Shown here: one piece after another, positions 1 to 10,664 of the stretch | Numbering within the stretch: position 1 is the stretch's first letter | Layout: every line of letters starts with the position of its first letter | Origin: Botryllus schlosseri | Taxonomy: Eukaryota; Chordata; Ascidiacea; Stolidobranchia; Styelidae | Direction of reading: 5' to 3' | Assembly: GCA_000444245.1 (NCBI GenBank) | Contig: ATSW01099026.1 | Span: 1-21,036, forward strand | DNA length: 21,036 bases | The notes under the pieces: generated by a model | The model's input: the letters and a program-made list of their open reading frames with translations, nothing else | Databases searched by the model: none | Told to the model about the DNA's origin: nothing | Made by a program: the position numbers and the translations under genes

Positions 1-369
1 CCTATCTTTCTCTTTCTTCTGGCCTGGAGGTGACTGTAAAATTTCGTAGCGAAAACGCGACATGAGGTAATTGCAAATTAATGATAATGGTTGGTTGAAT
101 ATTACAATAAATTTTGGAACATTTGTAAATACAGCAAGCTGTTCACCGCGACATTCTCTGAACATTCCGCATTTTCCAGAAGGGTGTAGTTTTCAATGCA
201 GTTTGATTAAGTATATTATTATCGTTATGAGGATTTGCAAGGGGCTTATGAAAAAAGTTTTTAGGGGTGGGCGACTTTTTATATGATGTGACGTCACGTA
301 TTTATCATGACTTAATAAAACAGATATCTGGCTAGACGTCCCCAATTGAGTCTTGCTCTAAGCTGTAAG
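1..369. other. Unassigned AT-rich DNA
   Basis: No gene or repeat is recognised here. Open frames are short, start at non-ATG codons and have no familiar protein signature. One perfect 10-bp palindrome (gtgacgtcac, 288-297) contains a CRE-like core, but a single short site does not establish a regulatory element. Confidence 0.5.
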
Positions 370-377
370 GTGTAAGG

Positions 378-1234
378 AAGTGGTTCTCAACTGGTGGTCC
401 GCGAAGCAATTTCAAGGGGTCCGCAAAGCCTCTAAATTTGAAAAATAATTGATAACCTAATTTTTATTTTTATTGAATTATAGGGAAATCACGATGCAGT
501 TTTGTTTCATACCTACTAAAACTTCAAGACTCACTTCAACAGCATGGCCGTCTGATAAAAATATATATTGTCGTTTAGTTGGTGTTTTGATGGATTTTGT
601 CGTAAAACAACAAGTTGGAGCATAGTAAGAATAATCAGTGTGACTTCGAAAGGTTTACAAATCGTTTTGGATTTGAAGTCTTAGCAAATTAGTAACAGTA
701 GTTTTCAATAGAACTTCATGAAGTATTTTTCCTAATCTGTCTCAGTAACGGGATTAAAACGTCGCCACGGAATCTTTTTACATCATGTAATATACATTAC
801 CAATATACTACAGAATAAGTTCAATGTGAGCCGCTACATGGAAATGGCTTAACGTTCATTAAAAAATCTATTTATCAATTTTGGTGCTACATATGTTGCG
901 ATCATACTCAAAGGTGTTTTGCAAGCGTTACACGTTAATAATAAATTCGCCCTCAGTTATCTTTANGGTTATAAATTTTAGGCAATCATGTATAACAAAT
1001 CGAAGGCGCTGATTTCCAAGACACGACTGCGTACTGATACCGAATTTTTACGCATAGAATGATGATGTCATTTCCACGAAAAGTAATTTTGTTACTGTTT
1101 ATGGCTAGTATTTTCATAGGACAGATTATGGTTAGATGGAATTGAGCTANATTTCAACTGAAACTTGAGGGGGTCCGCGGAGTCCNTGNCGGTCTAAAAG
1201 GGGTCCACGAAGACAAAAAGGTTGAGAACCNCTG
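378..1234. mobile_element. Non-autonomous hAT transposon (MITE-like), copy 1, with 8-bp target duplication
   Basis: The left end reads aagtggttctcaact and the right end, reverse complemented, begins cagNggttctcaacc, the terminal inverted repeat typical of many animal hAT elements. The element is flanked on both sides by the perfect 8-bp direct repeat gtgtaagg (370-377 and 1235-1242), and 8 bp is the hAT target duplication length. Subterminal GGTCCGCG-type motifs occur at both ends (near 397-420 and 1171-1206), as in related hAT families. No transposase frame is visible inside its 857 bp, so it would need a transposase supplied in trans. A second copy lies at 14069-15012. Several N bases fall inside the right half. 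Confidence 0.93.
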
Positions 1235-1242
1235 GTGTAAGG

Positions 1243-2119
1243 AGTGCAGGCGGGTCTGCATTTGTCGATTGCTTTATTTTCCAGATGGTAAAAAAATAAA
1301 TCGTTCATCTATGATATCTCAAGACTCCAGTCGTATATGAACTGGACTAGATTGCTCGAACTATCATGCAATAGGAAAGTTCCATATCACAGCGCATTAA
1401 TTTCTTCGCCAAATTTCTAAGTATATATCCCGCACAAAAGTATGTGAATGATATGCGACATTATGGGCGTAACCAACACCATTAGACAGCAATCACGCTG
1501 GGCCTGCCCGACACGTCAGCGTNTGATTAAGCGCCATCAATTTGATCATATTTCATCATGAACTGATCAATTTCCAATTAGCGTGATTTAAATTTGAGAC
1601 GGCGGTATCAATTTTCGTATCTCTCCTACATCGTTAAAGAATAAAAAGGCATTTATTCTTTCATGCAAGACGCTAAATCGAAATAACTTCAAAATATTAT
1701 AACCTGCCAGAGTGCCAGATCATGGGGATCAAAGCGATTAAGTGCGATCTAGACATAGGATACCCGCGTGATGAAGATTGCCCTGCGATGNGGAATTGGA
1801 TTACGGAAATTATGTAGATATCGAAGCTCTGGTGCCATGACGCTTGAAACGACTATTGTTCGAAATCTAATTCCAATATATTGAGGTCATGGTCGAAATT
1901 TGATTTGGAAACGGGCCGCAGCAGTTTCATTTCATAAATATGAAATCAGCTTCACGAAATTTCTTCATTCATCTTAACAACAGCACAGGACACGTAACGA
2001 TACAGGGATATGCAACTGTGACTTTGGAAATATGAGCCCATATAATTATCTTATAACGCACCATTCCAATAACCATACTTTCCTCTATACTAGTTGAAGG
2101 TCGAAGTTAATTTAACTCG
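1243..2119. other. Unassigned intergenic DNA
   Basis: I see no coding frame of note, no RNA gene and no paired repeat ends. It contains scattered single N bases (1523 and 1791), so small structures could be obscured. Confidence 0.45.
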
Positions 2120-2187
2120 GCGAGACATATTACTTCCAGANGGTGACCAATGAACATTGACTTAATGAACAATGAAAATCCATACCT
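2120..2187 (+). repeat. Short dispersed direct repeat, copy 1
   Basis: The stretch begins cgagacatattactt and ends with a tgaacaa..gaa..atccata block. The same two blocks, closer together, recur in the same orientation at about 2751-2793. The family is unknown. It may be the remains of a small element or of a local duplication. Confidence 0.4.
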
Positions 2188-2750
2188 TGTTGCATANNCC
2201 AACGAACAATACAATAATTATATTTTGGCCCTAGTATGCGGTGATTCGAAATGACCCGTGAGGCATAGTTTGACATATTAGGCTTAGTGATAAGGCAAAT
2301 GTTGGCACATTTTCATTGTGTATTTCNCTGTAATAATTACCTGAAAAGCTGGTCTGGTATTGCTAACCCATCAAAATCTCTTTCTCTTACAATTACATCA
2401 TTCGTAGGGCTTTCNAATAATCATGTTTCNAAAGANGTATGTGGGATTTCCTTGAAGGTTTAATGTACAAATTGTTCAGTATTACTTGCAATTAACCGCC
2501 TGGCTTAACGTNATCATACACTGTTTATGAGCTTGTCGTTATAACACAGCATCGTTAATGCGAAACTATAATGGAATAATTTCCGAATTTCTCTCCTGCT
2601 AAGCCGCCCCCAGCCACCCATGTAGAAAATATGTATCGTATGACGCAGCGCGGTCAAAGTGGAATTATGCTAAGTAGACCTACCACTGTATTGCATAGTC
2701 GTTGTTTCACTCACATTGTCTGCGGGTTAGTATTGAAGTGACTGCAAGAC
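2188..2750. other. Unassigned intergenic DNA between two short repeats
   Basis: No gene or recognised element is visible. Seven N bases lie here (2197 to 2512). The interval is bounded by the two copies of the cgagacatattactt repeat. Confidence 0.4.
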
Positions 2751-2795
2751 GAGACATATTACTTTTAGAATATGAACAACGAACATCCATAGCCT
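2751..2795 (+). repeat. Short dispersed direct repeat, copy 2
   Basis: It repeats cgagacatattactt followed by atgaacaacgaacatccata, matching 2120-2187 with an internal length difference. It ends just before module R copy 1, so the two may belong to one larger unit. Confidence 0.4.
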
Positions 2796-2800
2796 AGAGA

Positions 2801-2930
2801 ATCTCTACTAGTTGCTGACGATTACCNCTGACGAGTGTCAGCCGAAATATTCGGGTTTATTTCNNTATGAATATACTATTCAATTGTATATTGCAGTTCT
2901 GTACCTCCAAGAAGCTGTTTAAATGTATAC
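2801..2930 (+). repeat. Module R, copy 1 (dispersed repeat of unknown family)
   Basis: The conserved core runs from tctctactagttgctgacg through two adjacent hairpins to a tail resembling gtacctccaagaagctgtttaaatg. Hairpin one is ctgac-gagt-gtcag (about 2828-2841) and hairpin two is ccgaa-ata-ttcgg (about 2842-2854). Related copies are at 11614-11720 and, inverted, at 19143-19288. The tail is shared with copy 3 but not with copy 2. No protein frame is recognised, and I cannot say whether it is a SINE, the end of a larger retroelement, or something else. Three N bases fall in the core. Confidence 0.65.
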
Positions 2931-4446
2931 ATTGTGGATATGGTGCAACCGTGCTCCGACTGATAGCACCATATAACAAAATTTTACAAAAGTTTTAGTT
3001 GGCTAAAAAATTTTCCTGAGCTGTCCCAAATTTTGAAAAAATGTCAATTTCTCTAATTTTTTATTTTACTCATAATTACTCCGTATTATTCACAATAATT
3101 CTTCATTGGATGTAACAAAACGCTAATGTAAAGGATAACATGAACAAATATTGCTTACTTATGCATCAAGTAACAATGCAAACGCACACTTCAAAAATTG
3201 TCAGAAGTGTTTTTTTTCGTGACTTGCGTCTGTGAAATGAGAAATCTTTTCTTACTATGGACCACAAATAAATAGTTCACAAACGCAATGGGACAGTGAT
3301 CTTGGCCTTATATTAGCCGGCGAGTCCAGCACGATATCCAGAGTCCAGCGAATGAATTTCATAAGAGGCGGACGAAGTAACATGCTAATGCGGAAAAGCA
3401 CAATGCTACAATAAGATGACAAGAATACATTGTCCATCAGTATTCAGTATACATAGATTCTACGCCTCCAAAGTACTCATAACACTGACGCAGTGACGTA
3501 CTTACGAACTTGCGAACCCAGGCATTAGACTTGTGTTCTTGATCAAATTTCTATATACTAGAGAACCTCCACTGCCATCAAGTGACTATCTAGATATGCG
3601 TCTTGGACTAAAAAGTATATGAACAAGAAATAGCTTGCTTACCTTATTTCTCTCTGCATATATTTGGCCATGGTCCCCGGGGTTTAATTTCCAGGATGGC
3701 CATGTCAATACACGATCCTAATCAATTGCCGTTCGATAAGATATTTCTCACTGTCGACCTGTTCAGTGGCATGAATTCGGTTTCTTTTCCTACCTGTGAT
3801 GTTTGAGCGCATATGCAATTAACGTAGTCACGCATCGTTCTCTCAAACAGGTATTGCAGCGAGCAATCCTTGAATGGGGCATACTTCAGGCTATCATTGT
3901 GATACGCTTGGCGTGAGAAGCTAATTGGCCCGAACTTGCAACGTCACTTACGTGGAAAGACAATGATGGTGAGAATTGACACATACGTCGCGTTCACAGT
4001 AGCAAAGTCAAGAATAGCTGTGAATGGTTGTGTTTGGATTGCTTACCTTTCGCGAAGAGGGTCAAGCTTCCTAGGTTTATTAATTGCGGTAATCAAACAC
4101 TGCAAACAGCCTTATGATTGATGAGAGCCAGGGGTGAGAAAAACAACTGTAATCGCTTTCTGTGGCATATATTAGACACCTGGTATAGGGTTACTGAATA
4201 TCATATTACCAAGTGATTTCTGCTATTCCGTGTTCGCGTTACAAGTTCAGCTGCCGCCTACGCGTGATCGTGATCGTCAGTCACGTGATCAGTGCAGTAA
4301 GTAATATCTATGCCGCAGACTATCGCACGAGTAACCAAAATTACGGACACGGTTGATAATGCCGATGCCAATATGACACTGAACTTTGGTCACTAGTCAG
4401 TCAATACACTCTATTGTTGGGCATCGTATACGATGTCATATTGACC
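2931..4446. other. Unassigned intergenic DNA
   Basis: Frames of about 60 residues on both strands have no recognisable motifs and are expected by chance. A few short palindromes are present, for example around cgtgatcgtgatcgtcagtcacgtgatc near 4262-4290, without a paired element end. Confidence 0.45.
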
Positions 4447-4520
4447 CAGGGGTTCAACTGGGGTCCGTGGACTACTAGGGGATTCGAATGTATCGCGAGG
4501 CCTTTTTGGTTAGAGGGCGA
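4447..4520 (+). mobile_element. Orphan hAT terminus
   Basis: The stretch begins caggggttcaactggggtccgtgg and continues through ctaggggattcgaa and cgcgaggcc. This matches the usual animal hAT pattern of a caggggttctcaac-type end followed by GGTCCG-rich subterminal sequence. I find no matching inverted end or 8-bp duplication downstream, so this is probably a decayed or truncated remnant. Confidence 0.5.
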
Positions 4521-5390
4521 GATGCTTTCCAAATTATTTAAAAACTTCTACAAGAACTTTTGCAGTCATAGGTGCCGTAGCCTACCCATGCATCCCGTTC
4601 TCCAGTTTATTTTAACGGCCCACTGTCTCCACTCTTTCATGATTTGCAGCGGCCAATAACGCCTGACTTATTTCTGTAATTTATGTGTATTTTCTAGGGG
4701 GGGCGTACAGATATGGACATCAAGAAACTCCGTGACAGTAAATCGCGCGAAGTGCGTAGAAAATTATGGCATACGTAAACAACATTTCGTGATTACGTGA
4801 AGCATAAGACGATCTGAAATAACGGCCGTGTCTGCGCCGACGTTTCTGCCTCCTGGTTTAATCCCTCGTATTTTGCGTTGGGATATTCCTCTCAACCAAG
4901 CGCGAAATGTAATCCTTTGCGAAAGACGGAGGTCGTCTACACTTTCATCAACAGATTATGCGAGATGAAGATAATGTTGTACTCATTAGTTCCGCATGAA
5001 ACCGACCGAATTTTACTCACGGAAAGTAAACTATCTTAATCTCGTCATACGTGAGTCTTAATATATAAAAATCCGGGAATAGAACCCGAAAGAATGCTCA
5101 AACAACTAGAACATTTGAAAGTTCGCATGAATGATTTAAATAATAGTCGGGTCATGATGTATTTTCAGTCGAGAAGAAGTTACGAATAGGCACTATTCTA
5201 AGTACATAATCACATATAGGCTATACTATGGGAACAATTCCACAACAAAAACTAATTTTTACGTTTACCTCATATGCGGAGCACTATCTCGCAACCATAA
5301 TCATGTAAACATGACTGATGTATATTGTGGGTGCTGGAACTTAATTGGAATTCCTTCCACTGTGTCACGCATCCAAGGGTAATTTCCCTT
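4521..5390. other. Unassigned intergenic DNA
   Basis: It may include the decayed body of the hAT remnant that starts at 4447. I recognise no paired end, coding exon or RNA gene. Confidence 0.4.
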
Positions 5391-5402
5391 CACATTCGAG
5401 TA

Positions 5403-5632
5403 TTGTTTGTTTGTTTGAGGTATTCATGGTGTTTGTCGACTACTATGATCGTTTGCACGAGGCCGATATTCTATATTTTGATTCCGTAGCTGCCGACTTG
5501 CAGCACGGCCCACTTTTAGGCATTTTGTAAGACACCCCTTACGCGGATGAGATGGCGAGGTGGAGCCCAGACTTGAATCCGCAACCCATTGGTGGTACAG
5601 CTGGGGTTATGCCACTATGATATTTTGCCACT
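5403..5632 (-). mobile_element. tRNA-derived SINE, family S1, copy 1 (minus strand)
   Basis: Read on the minus strand, this starts with a tRNA-like head: an A-box-like stretch atcatagtggcataaccc (about 5606-5623) and a B box, ggattcaagtc (about 5572-5583). It continues into a body beginning tcgccatctcatcc and ends in a (caaa)n tail. The body matches the plus-strand copy at 17305-17582 over most of its length, including ggcagctacgga and catagtagtc.acaaac. Flanks carry a direct repeat, attcgagta (5394-5402 and 5636-5644), extendable to about 12 bp with one mismatch, as expected for LINE-mediated insertion. Its A box has lost positions, so Pol III activity is doubtful. Confidence 0.87.
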
Positions 5633-5644
5633 CATATTCGAGTA

Positions 5645-8600
5645 AGATGCGTCTTGAGATTTGCAGCGAGTGCCGTTACAATTCGATTTTCGTCGTCGGG
5701 AAAAGTCGGATAAAATAAGACGGACGGAAAGAGCACAATGACCGTGTGACATCAATGTGCAGGGAAACTTTCCATGGCTGTAGTCTTTCTCAATCTTGAT
5801 ACTTGGACATTGGACATCTGCCGCTGATGCAACGGAAGGCCGAGATACGCGAGTCAAGAGATTTACGATTCTTTCGAGTCGGTAAAGCCAAAATAAACAT
5901 TTCGCCATGTCTCTGGTGTTCTTATCGCATAATCGTCAAAAGTTATATGCGAAATCAAGGATATTAGTAGACAAGGACATGCGTACTTCTTGAGGTTTGA
6001 AGTGCCGCGATTCGCTCGGATTGTGGTGTGCGCCTGGTGCGCAAGTCGCAATAAACCTAATAAACCTGAGGGTCAATACGACGAAAATCTCGGAATAATT
6101 AGGATTATCTCCGTACGTATTGCGACCATACTGTTTTAATTACTTCCCATTTTAGATGACACGAGCAGCTACTGCGGCCTCCCGTAAATTCCATCCATTG
6201 CCCGATGTTCCTGTTGATATTTGCAAAGGCGGAAAGCAATAAGGAGGCAAACGTGTAATTGACTCGTTTTCGCAGTTTGCTCGACGGTGATGAGGCATGG
6301 TCTGATTAATGCGCAGTACGGGTGGCGCCTAATTCAATCACTTAACCTTCTGTCAATTGCTAATTTGCAGATGCAATATCAATGTGTATAACGACAACCT
6401 GTTCTGGCACATAAGAGTACGTAACTTAGTAAGTATATATATGGACACTGGACAGTATTTAATGGTAAAACGCGGGGCACTGAATTCCCAGGAATAATTT
6501 ATTGAAAACTGATGATGCTGGCCCAATTTTCTCAACGTGATTGATTGCACTTCCTGGAGGCGGAGATTTAGCGAATCGATATGGTGCGAAATCGCAGGGT
6601 GCGATTCAGGGGGCAATGTCAAGGGCGGTAGGGGGCTGACATCGTCAGTCGACCCATATCACAAAAATACAGTTATCACAAAAATACAGTTTTCGTAATC
6701 ATTCATGCTTCTCGAATATTATAACAAGGCCCGAATACAGAATCAATGCATCACATGGATGATGACATTTGGAAGAAGTTCAGATAAGACTACGACAGCT
6801 TCGAGGAGAACATGAACATTTAAACATTTCTCATTTTACAACATTTTATTTATATTCTTGACTTGTATAACGTCCGACTCGTGGGTGAACTGCAGTCGTG
6901 GTGAAATGTCTGTCGACCGCCTCCGTGCTAAATGACCCGACAGCCGACACCCATGCTGACAAACGCGACTGGACCTTATAACACTATTCCGGAACACCTT
7001 TCCCCGGAAGCAAGCTTTGAGACTGCTATACATCCGTTCCATTTTCAAATTTTTATAATAAGGCTATCGCCAGTGCATTAATATATTTTAGCAGAATTTA
7101 TTGCACCTGAAATATTTCAGTGCCACATGCGATTATTCCATTTGGTTTTAGATGGATTTTCACGATGGTACAGCAGTATATATCTTTCCTTTTGATAAAT
7201 TTCAGGCTGCACAGTATACGGTACGATGCATTTTCATACCACCAAATTTGGTCTTCACAGCCAGAAATTCGAACCATATATGACCGTATTCCTGTGCCTT
7301 GGTCGGTCTGCTTAGTTATTCTTTCATAAACGCGGATGCAATTCATCCGCAAAAAGTACTTTTCCCTTTACGATATTAAACATGCAAAAACAAGCGTTTC
7401 AACATCGACACGGTTGAAGTAGAAGTATAGTATACAAATAGAACTGCTTGAGTAAGTAATGCAAGTATAGATATATCCTCCGGAAAATCGTATTTAATTA
7501 GTCACTTATGACATACCTACCGATTTTCATGGGCGATAAGCAGTAATAGAGCTACAGAAGGGGGGCGATGAGTTCAAAAAGTTTGAGGAGATCTTATGCA
7601 AAATCGAGGGCTTTAATGTTGCTATGTGGCTAAATTTCTGAATTCTGTCACCCAATAAACGCCGCGTCTGCGTATGTATAAAATTGGTGTTTTTCCTAGG
7701 AGTCAAAACCAAGCGAACTCACTTCAACATGTAATTGAAGGGTAGAAACGTTCTCGAGCTATATCCCCGGACATCTTTCGAGTCATTTCTTTTATATTTC
7801 ACAAACGTTCGAAATCATATAATGTTCTAAATACATATTTTGTGTATATCTATATCGGCTTGACAATCCAACGCACAGTTAAAATATGTAAATCATGTTA
7901 GTTAAAATAGTTAATCCATTCCACCGAAGGAATCCATTCCTAAAAACAGGCGAATCAGTGCACAAACTGCTTTTTACCCGATAACATATAATTGAAGTAA
8001 AATCGGAATCTGAGTACAAATATAGTCTGGCAACAAATATAGTCAACACATGCACGGCCCCCGTATGAGTCAATTAAAATTGCTTGAGTAGATTCAGTAG
8101 AAGTATCGGCGAACTTTCCGATCACCAACTCTCAATATACAGATGAGGTATTATGTGGTATTATGTATAAAGAGATATGGAGAGCGAGAGGAAAAGATGT
8201 TACAACAGAAAAACAGTGCTTCAGCGGTAACAAAATTAGGTAGCTACCCCAATGATTCCCCAACCCGCTAGGCTATCATCAACAAACCATATTTGCTAGC
8301 GACACTTAACCCCACTAAACGGTCGCGATGAAACGAAACAATTTATTCCCGTGTTGCTTTCGAACGCACGCATCCGCCGAATCATGACAACGACACTCTA
8401 GCTTCGTATCAACTTTTACATTAACATGGAATTATGACGTTGAGAGTCCGGTAGGAAAACATGACAAATGTAAAATTCACCGGAAACCTTTACACCCTTC
8501 AATTACCTTTATGTTTTTATCAATACCTATATCATAAAGACCGTGTTCGACTGCTGTAGTCACGTACATGTGCAGTGTGCACATGACATAGAAATATGTT

Positions 8601-9261
8601 CATTTCCATTAGTCCTAATTCTAAATATGTCTCGTTTTGAAGGCAAATCGGATTCTGAATCATCCACCCCTTCGCCCATTCAGCGTTTATTTTCCACCCG
8701 CTCATGTACAGCATAAAGGTAGATAACAATAGTGAAATTCCGTTATTTCCTTCGTATGTTCACCAGGATATATCATTTTATGAATTATTCCATTTATAAG
8801 CAAACGAAAATTGAATATTTATAGAATTTGCGAAAAACTGCCATACAAATCGCATAGTGACAGGCAGTGTAATACTTACCGGAATGTGCTGCGTTTCGAT
8901 TCATCCCAACTCTGTGAGTATGTAACCAAGCAAGGGCAATCCCGGGAAATTAAAATCTGGTAAAAACAAGTGCATGCAATTTAAACGAAGGAAATTAAAT
9001 ATAATACCAAGTTTACTGTACTAAGCCGCGTAGGGCTTACCCTTGATATGAATTGTATTATCGTCGAGTGCTGGGTCGACACGCAATCACAGACAAATAC
9101 ACTTACCGTGTCGATATTATATTGAGTAATCTATGTAAAGGGTTGCGTTGAAAGCAAATCGTGTTTTCAAACACACTTGTTTAAAATGTGTTTTGAAGAC
9201 TGGTTTGAACAAAGACATTTAAAAAAATTACATTGAATGTTTTTATTTGTAAGTAAACGTG
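5645..9261. other. Long unassigned intergenic stretch
   Basis: About 3.6 kb without a recognised gene or element. Frames of up to about 90 residues occur on both strands, often overlapping, with no family signature. The only clear local repeat is a perfect two-unit tandem of a 17-bp unit (tatcacaaaaatacagt, 6657-6690). Small palindromes such as catgtgcagtgtgcacatg (about 8568-8586) have no partner. Decayed elements or introns may be present but cannot be shown by eye. Confidence 0.5.
6657..6690 (+). repeat. Two-unit 17-bp tandem repeat
   Basis: The unit tatcacaaaaatacagt occurs twice in direct succession without mismatch. This is a minor slippage-type duplication. Confidence 0.8.
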
Positions 9262-9719
9262 CAGGGTTGTAACCAAGTCACAAGTCAATCGCACTTTTGT
9301 AGTTTTGAGTCGATTCAAGTCGAGTAACTCACCACCGAGTCAAGTCCGAGTCCAAGTCAGCTAGTAGAGGGTCGACTCCGAGTGATAGCGTTTTGGCTCG
9401 AGTCCAAGTCATTATGTTCACTGTTTAGATTTCAGTTCAATCCAGCTCAACCGGAGTGATATAGAATGGCTCGCAATTCGTAACATAGTACTTTTCCTCA
9501 GTCATAGCAGTTTCAGGCCCTATTTTCTAAGTATCAGGACTGATAGACGAAATACCAATAATGTGGTAACTTTACTATTCTTCGAAGTTACAATGAAATG
9601 TCTGTCTTGGCCGTCCTAGTCTCGAGTCAATACGAAAATTGACTCTAGTGAAGTCGAGTCGTTTTGCGCATTTGAAATCGAGTTACCAAAAAATCGGGAC
9701 TCGAGTCATTACAACCCTG
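9262..9719. mobile_element. GAGTC-rich MITE with terminal inverted repeats
   Basis: The left end is cagggttgtaaccaagtc and the right end, reverse complemented, is cagggttgtaatgactcgag. The first 11 bases match perfectly. Both subterminal regions are crowded with GAGTC/AAGTC/GACTC pentamers, often as pseudo-palindromes such as gactcgagtc, while the middle (about 9420-9600) lacks them. No coding frame is present. Clustered subterminal motifs in cut-and-paste transposons are commonly transposase-binding sites, and that is my inference here. The flanks share gtaa at the left (9253-9256) and right (9720-9723), but no clean target duplication is visible, so I cannot assign a superfamily. Confidence 0.8.
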
Positions 9720-9836
9720 GTAATATGCTATAATGACTTACTTATTTACGAAATGCCAACTCATGATCGTGAAATCTACCTGCGCTGAAATTAGCGCTAG
9801 CATGCGATTGCAACCTTAACGGTTCCATAATCCATA

Positions 9837-9885
9837 CTAATACCGAGAATGCTATTACCGAGATGGACATTACCGTGAATGGACA
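9837..9885 (+). repeat. Short minisatellite array (about 3 units), left arm
   Basis: Three degenerate units of about 15 bp (ctaataccgagaatg, ctattaccgagatgg, acattaccgtgaatgg) lie in tandem. They are the reverse complement of units in the array at 11027-11207. Confidence 0.8.
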
Positions 9886-10337
9886 TTTTTTAGTGGTCTG
9901 GAGGAACCGCAGTAAACCTCTCCCCGTTACGCTTGTGACAGTATTGCGGTTTTGCACCACAGCACGGCATCGCAAGCGCCGTAATAGGGTCCTTTGTGTC
10001 ATAGGACACAAATCACCCATCTCGGTTGCTTCATCGTTTTACATTCTTGTTTCATCTCGTTAAGTTACAAACGGTCGGCACAAGCAGGCTTTGAGAGGGT
10101 GCGTCTGCAGCCACTGATCCCTCCGCCACCGTGCTTGTGCCTGGGATAACTGGTCCGTAAACGGCGCGCAGATCCCGGGGTCGGACTATGACGGTCGTCG
10201 GCCATACTCGTCCTGGGTTCTTGAGACAGTGATTGGAGGATTGAAGGTTGTACCACAAGGGTTTCGTATCTCCAACATACTTCAGAAGAGATGTTTACCT
10301 TAATACAACCAAGAATGAACATTACCGAGTAAGTCAC

Positions 10338-10491
10338 GTGGAAGCGGAGTTATTACTGTCGAAAAATTTGGATTTGAATAAAATAGTATTCACGGTGGGC
10401 ACATCTCTAATGAATAATTAAAGAATTGGTCGCCGTAAATACTATTTTATTGATAATCCAAATTTTTCGACGGCAATACCTCCGCTTCCAC
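10338..10491. mobile_element. Compact foldback (long inverted repeat), about 154 bp
   Basis: The left arm (10338-about 10396) starts gtggaagcggag and the right arm (about 10430-10491) ends ctccgcttccac. The arms are complementary over some 55-60 bp with a few mismatches, including the shared core cgaaaaatttggat, and the spacer is only about 35 bp. Transcribed, it would form a long hairpin. This shape is typical of small MITEs or precursor-like hairpins. No clean target duplication is visible. It sits inside the larger structure at 9837-11207, next to a solitary minisatellite unit. Confidence 0.75.
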
Positions 10492-10498
10492 TGGTTGG

Positions 10499-10664
10499 AA
10501 TTGAACCAAATTTGGTGAACATCGTTTCTATAGACAACCTAACACTTTCATGGGGTGAAGAGAAATTTGTGAAATTTTTGGTAATTTATTTTTTATATAA
10601 TAAATAGAAACTTTCTTCTCCTGTAGCAACGCGGCTACTGGCATGAATTGAATCAAATTTGGTG
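10499..10664 (+). repeat. Pair of 19-bp direct repeats containing a palindrome
   Basis: The stretch aattgaaccaaatttggtg (10499-10517) recurs with one mismatch at 10646-10664. Each contains the near-palindrome accaaatttggt. They begin just outside the right arm of the 10338-10491 foldback and may belong to the same larger element. Confidence 0.6.

Noticed and set aside
288-297. CRE-like palindrome gtgacgtcac; similar tgacgtca sites occur near 14026 and 16855
   Set aside because: Isolated 8-10 bp sites are expected by chance and no gene or promoter is visible nearby.
2828-2854. Possible hammerhead ribozyme (ctgacga followed shortly by gaaa) in module R
   Set aside because: The CUGANGA and GAAA boxes are present, but the bases between them cannot form a normal stem II; they pair instead as two separate local hairpins. 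Copy 3 has also lost the GAAA box.
5615-6051. Two overlapping minus-strand frames of 97 and 62 codons next to SINE S1 copy 1
   Set aside because: No recognised motif; the downstream end of the first runs into the SINE flank, and both look like chance frames.
8245-8285. Minus-strand A-box-like sequence (tagcctagcgggtt)
   Set aside because: No B box follows at tRNA-like spacing and no SINE body homologous to S1 or S2 is attached.
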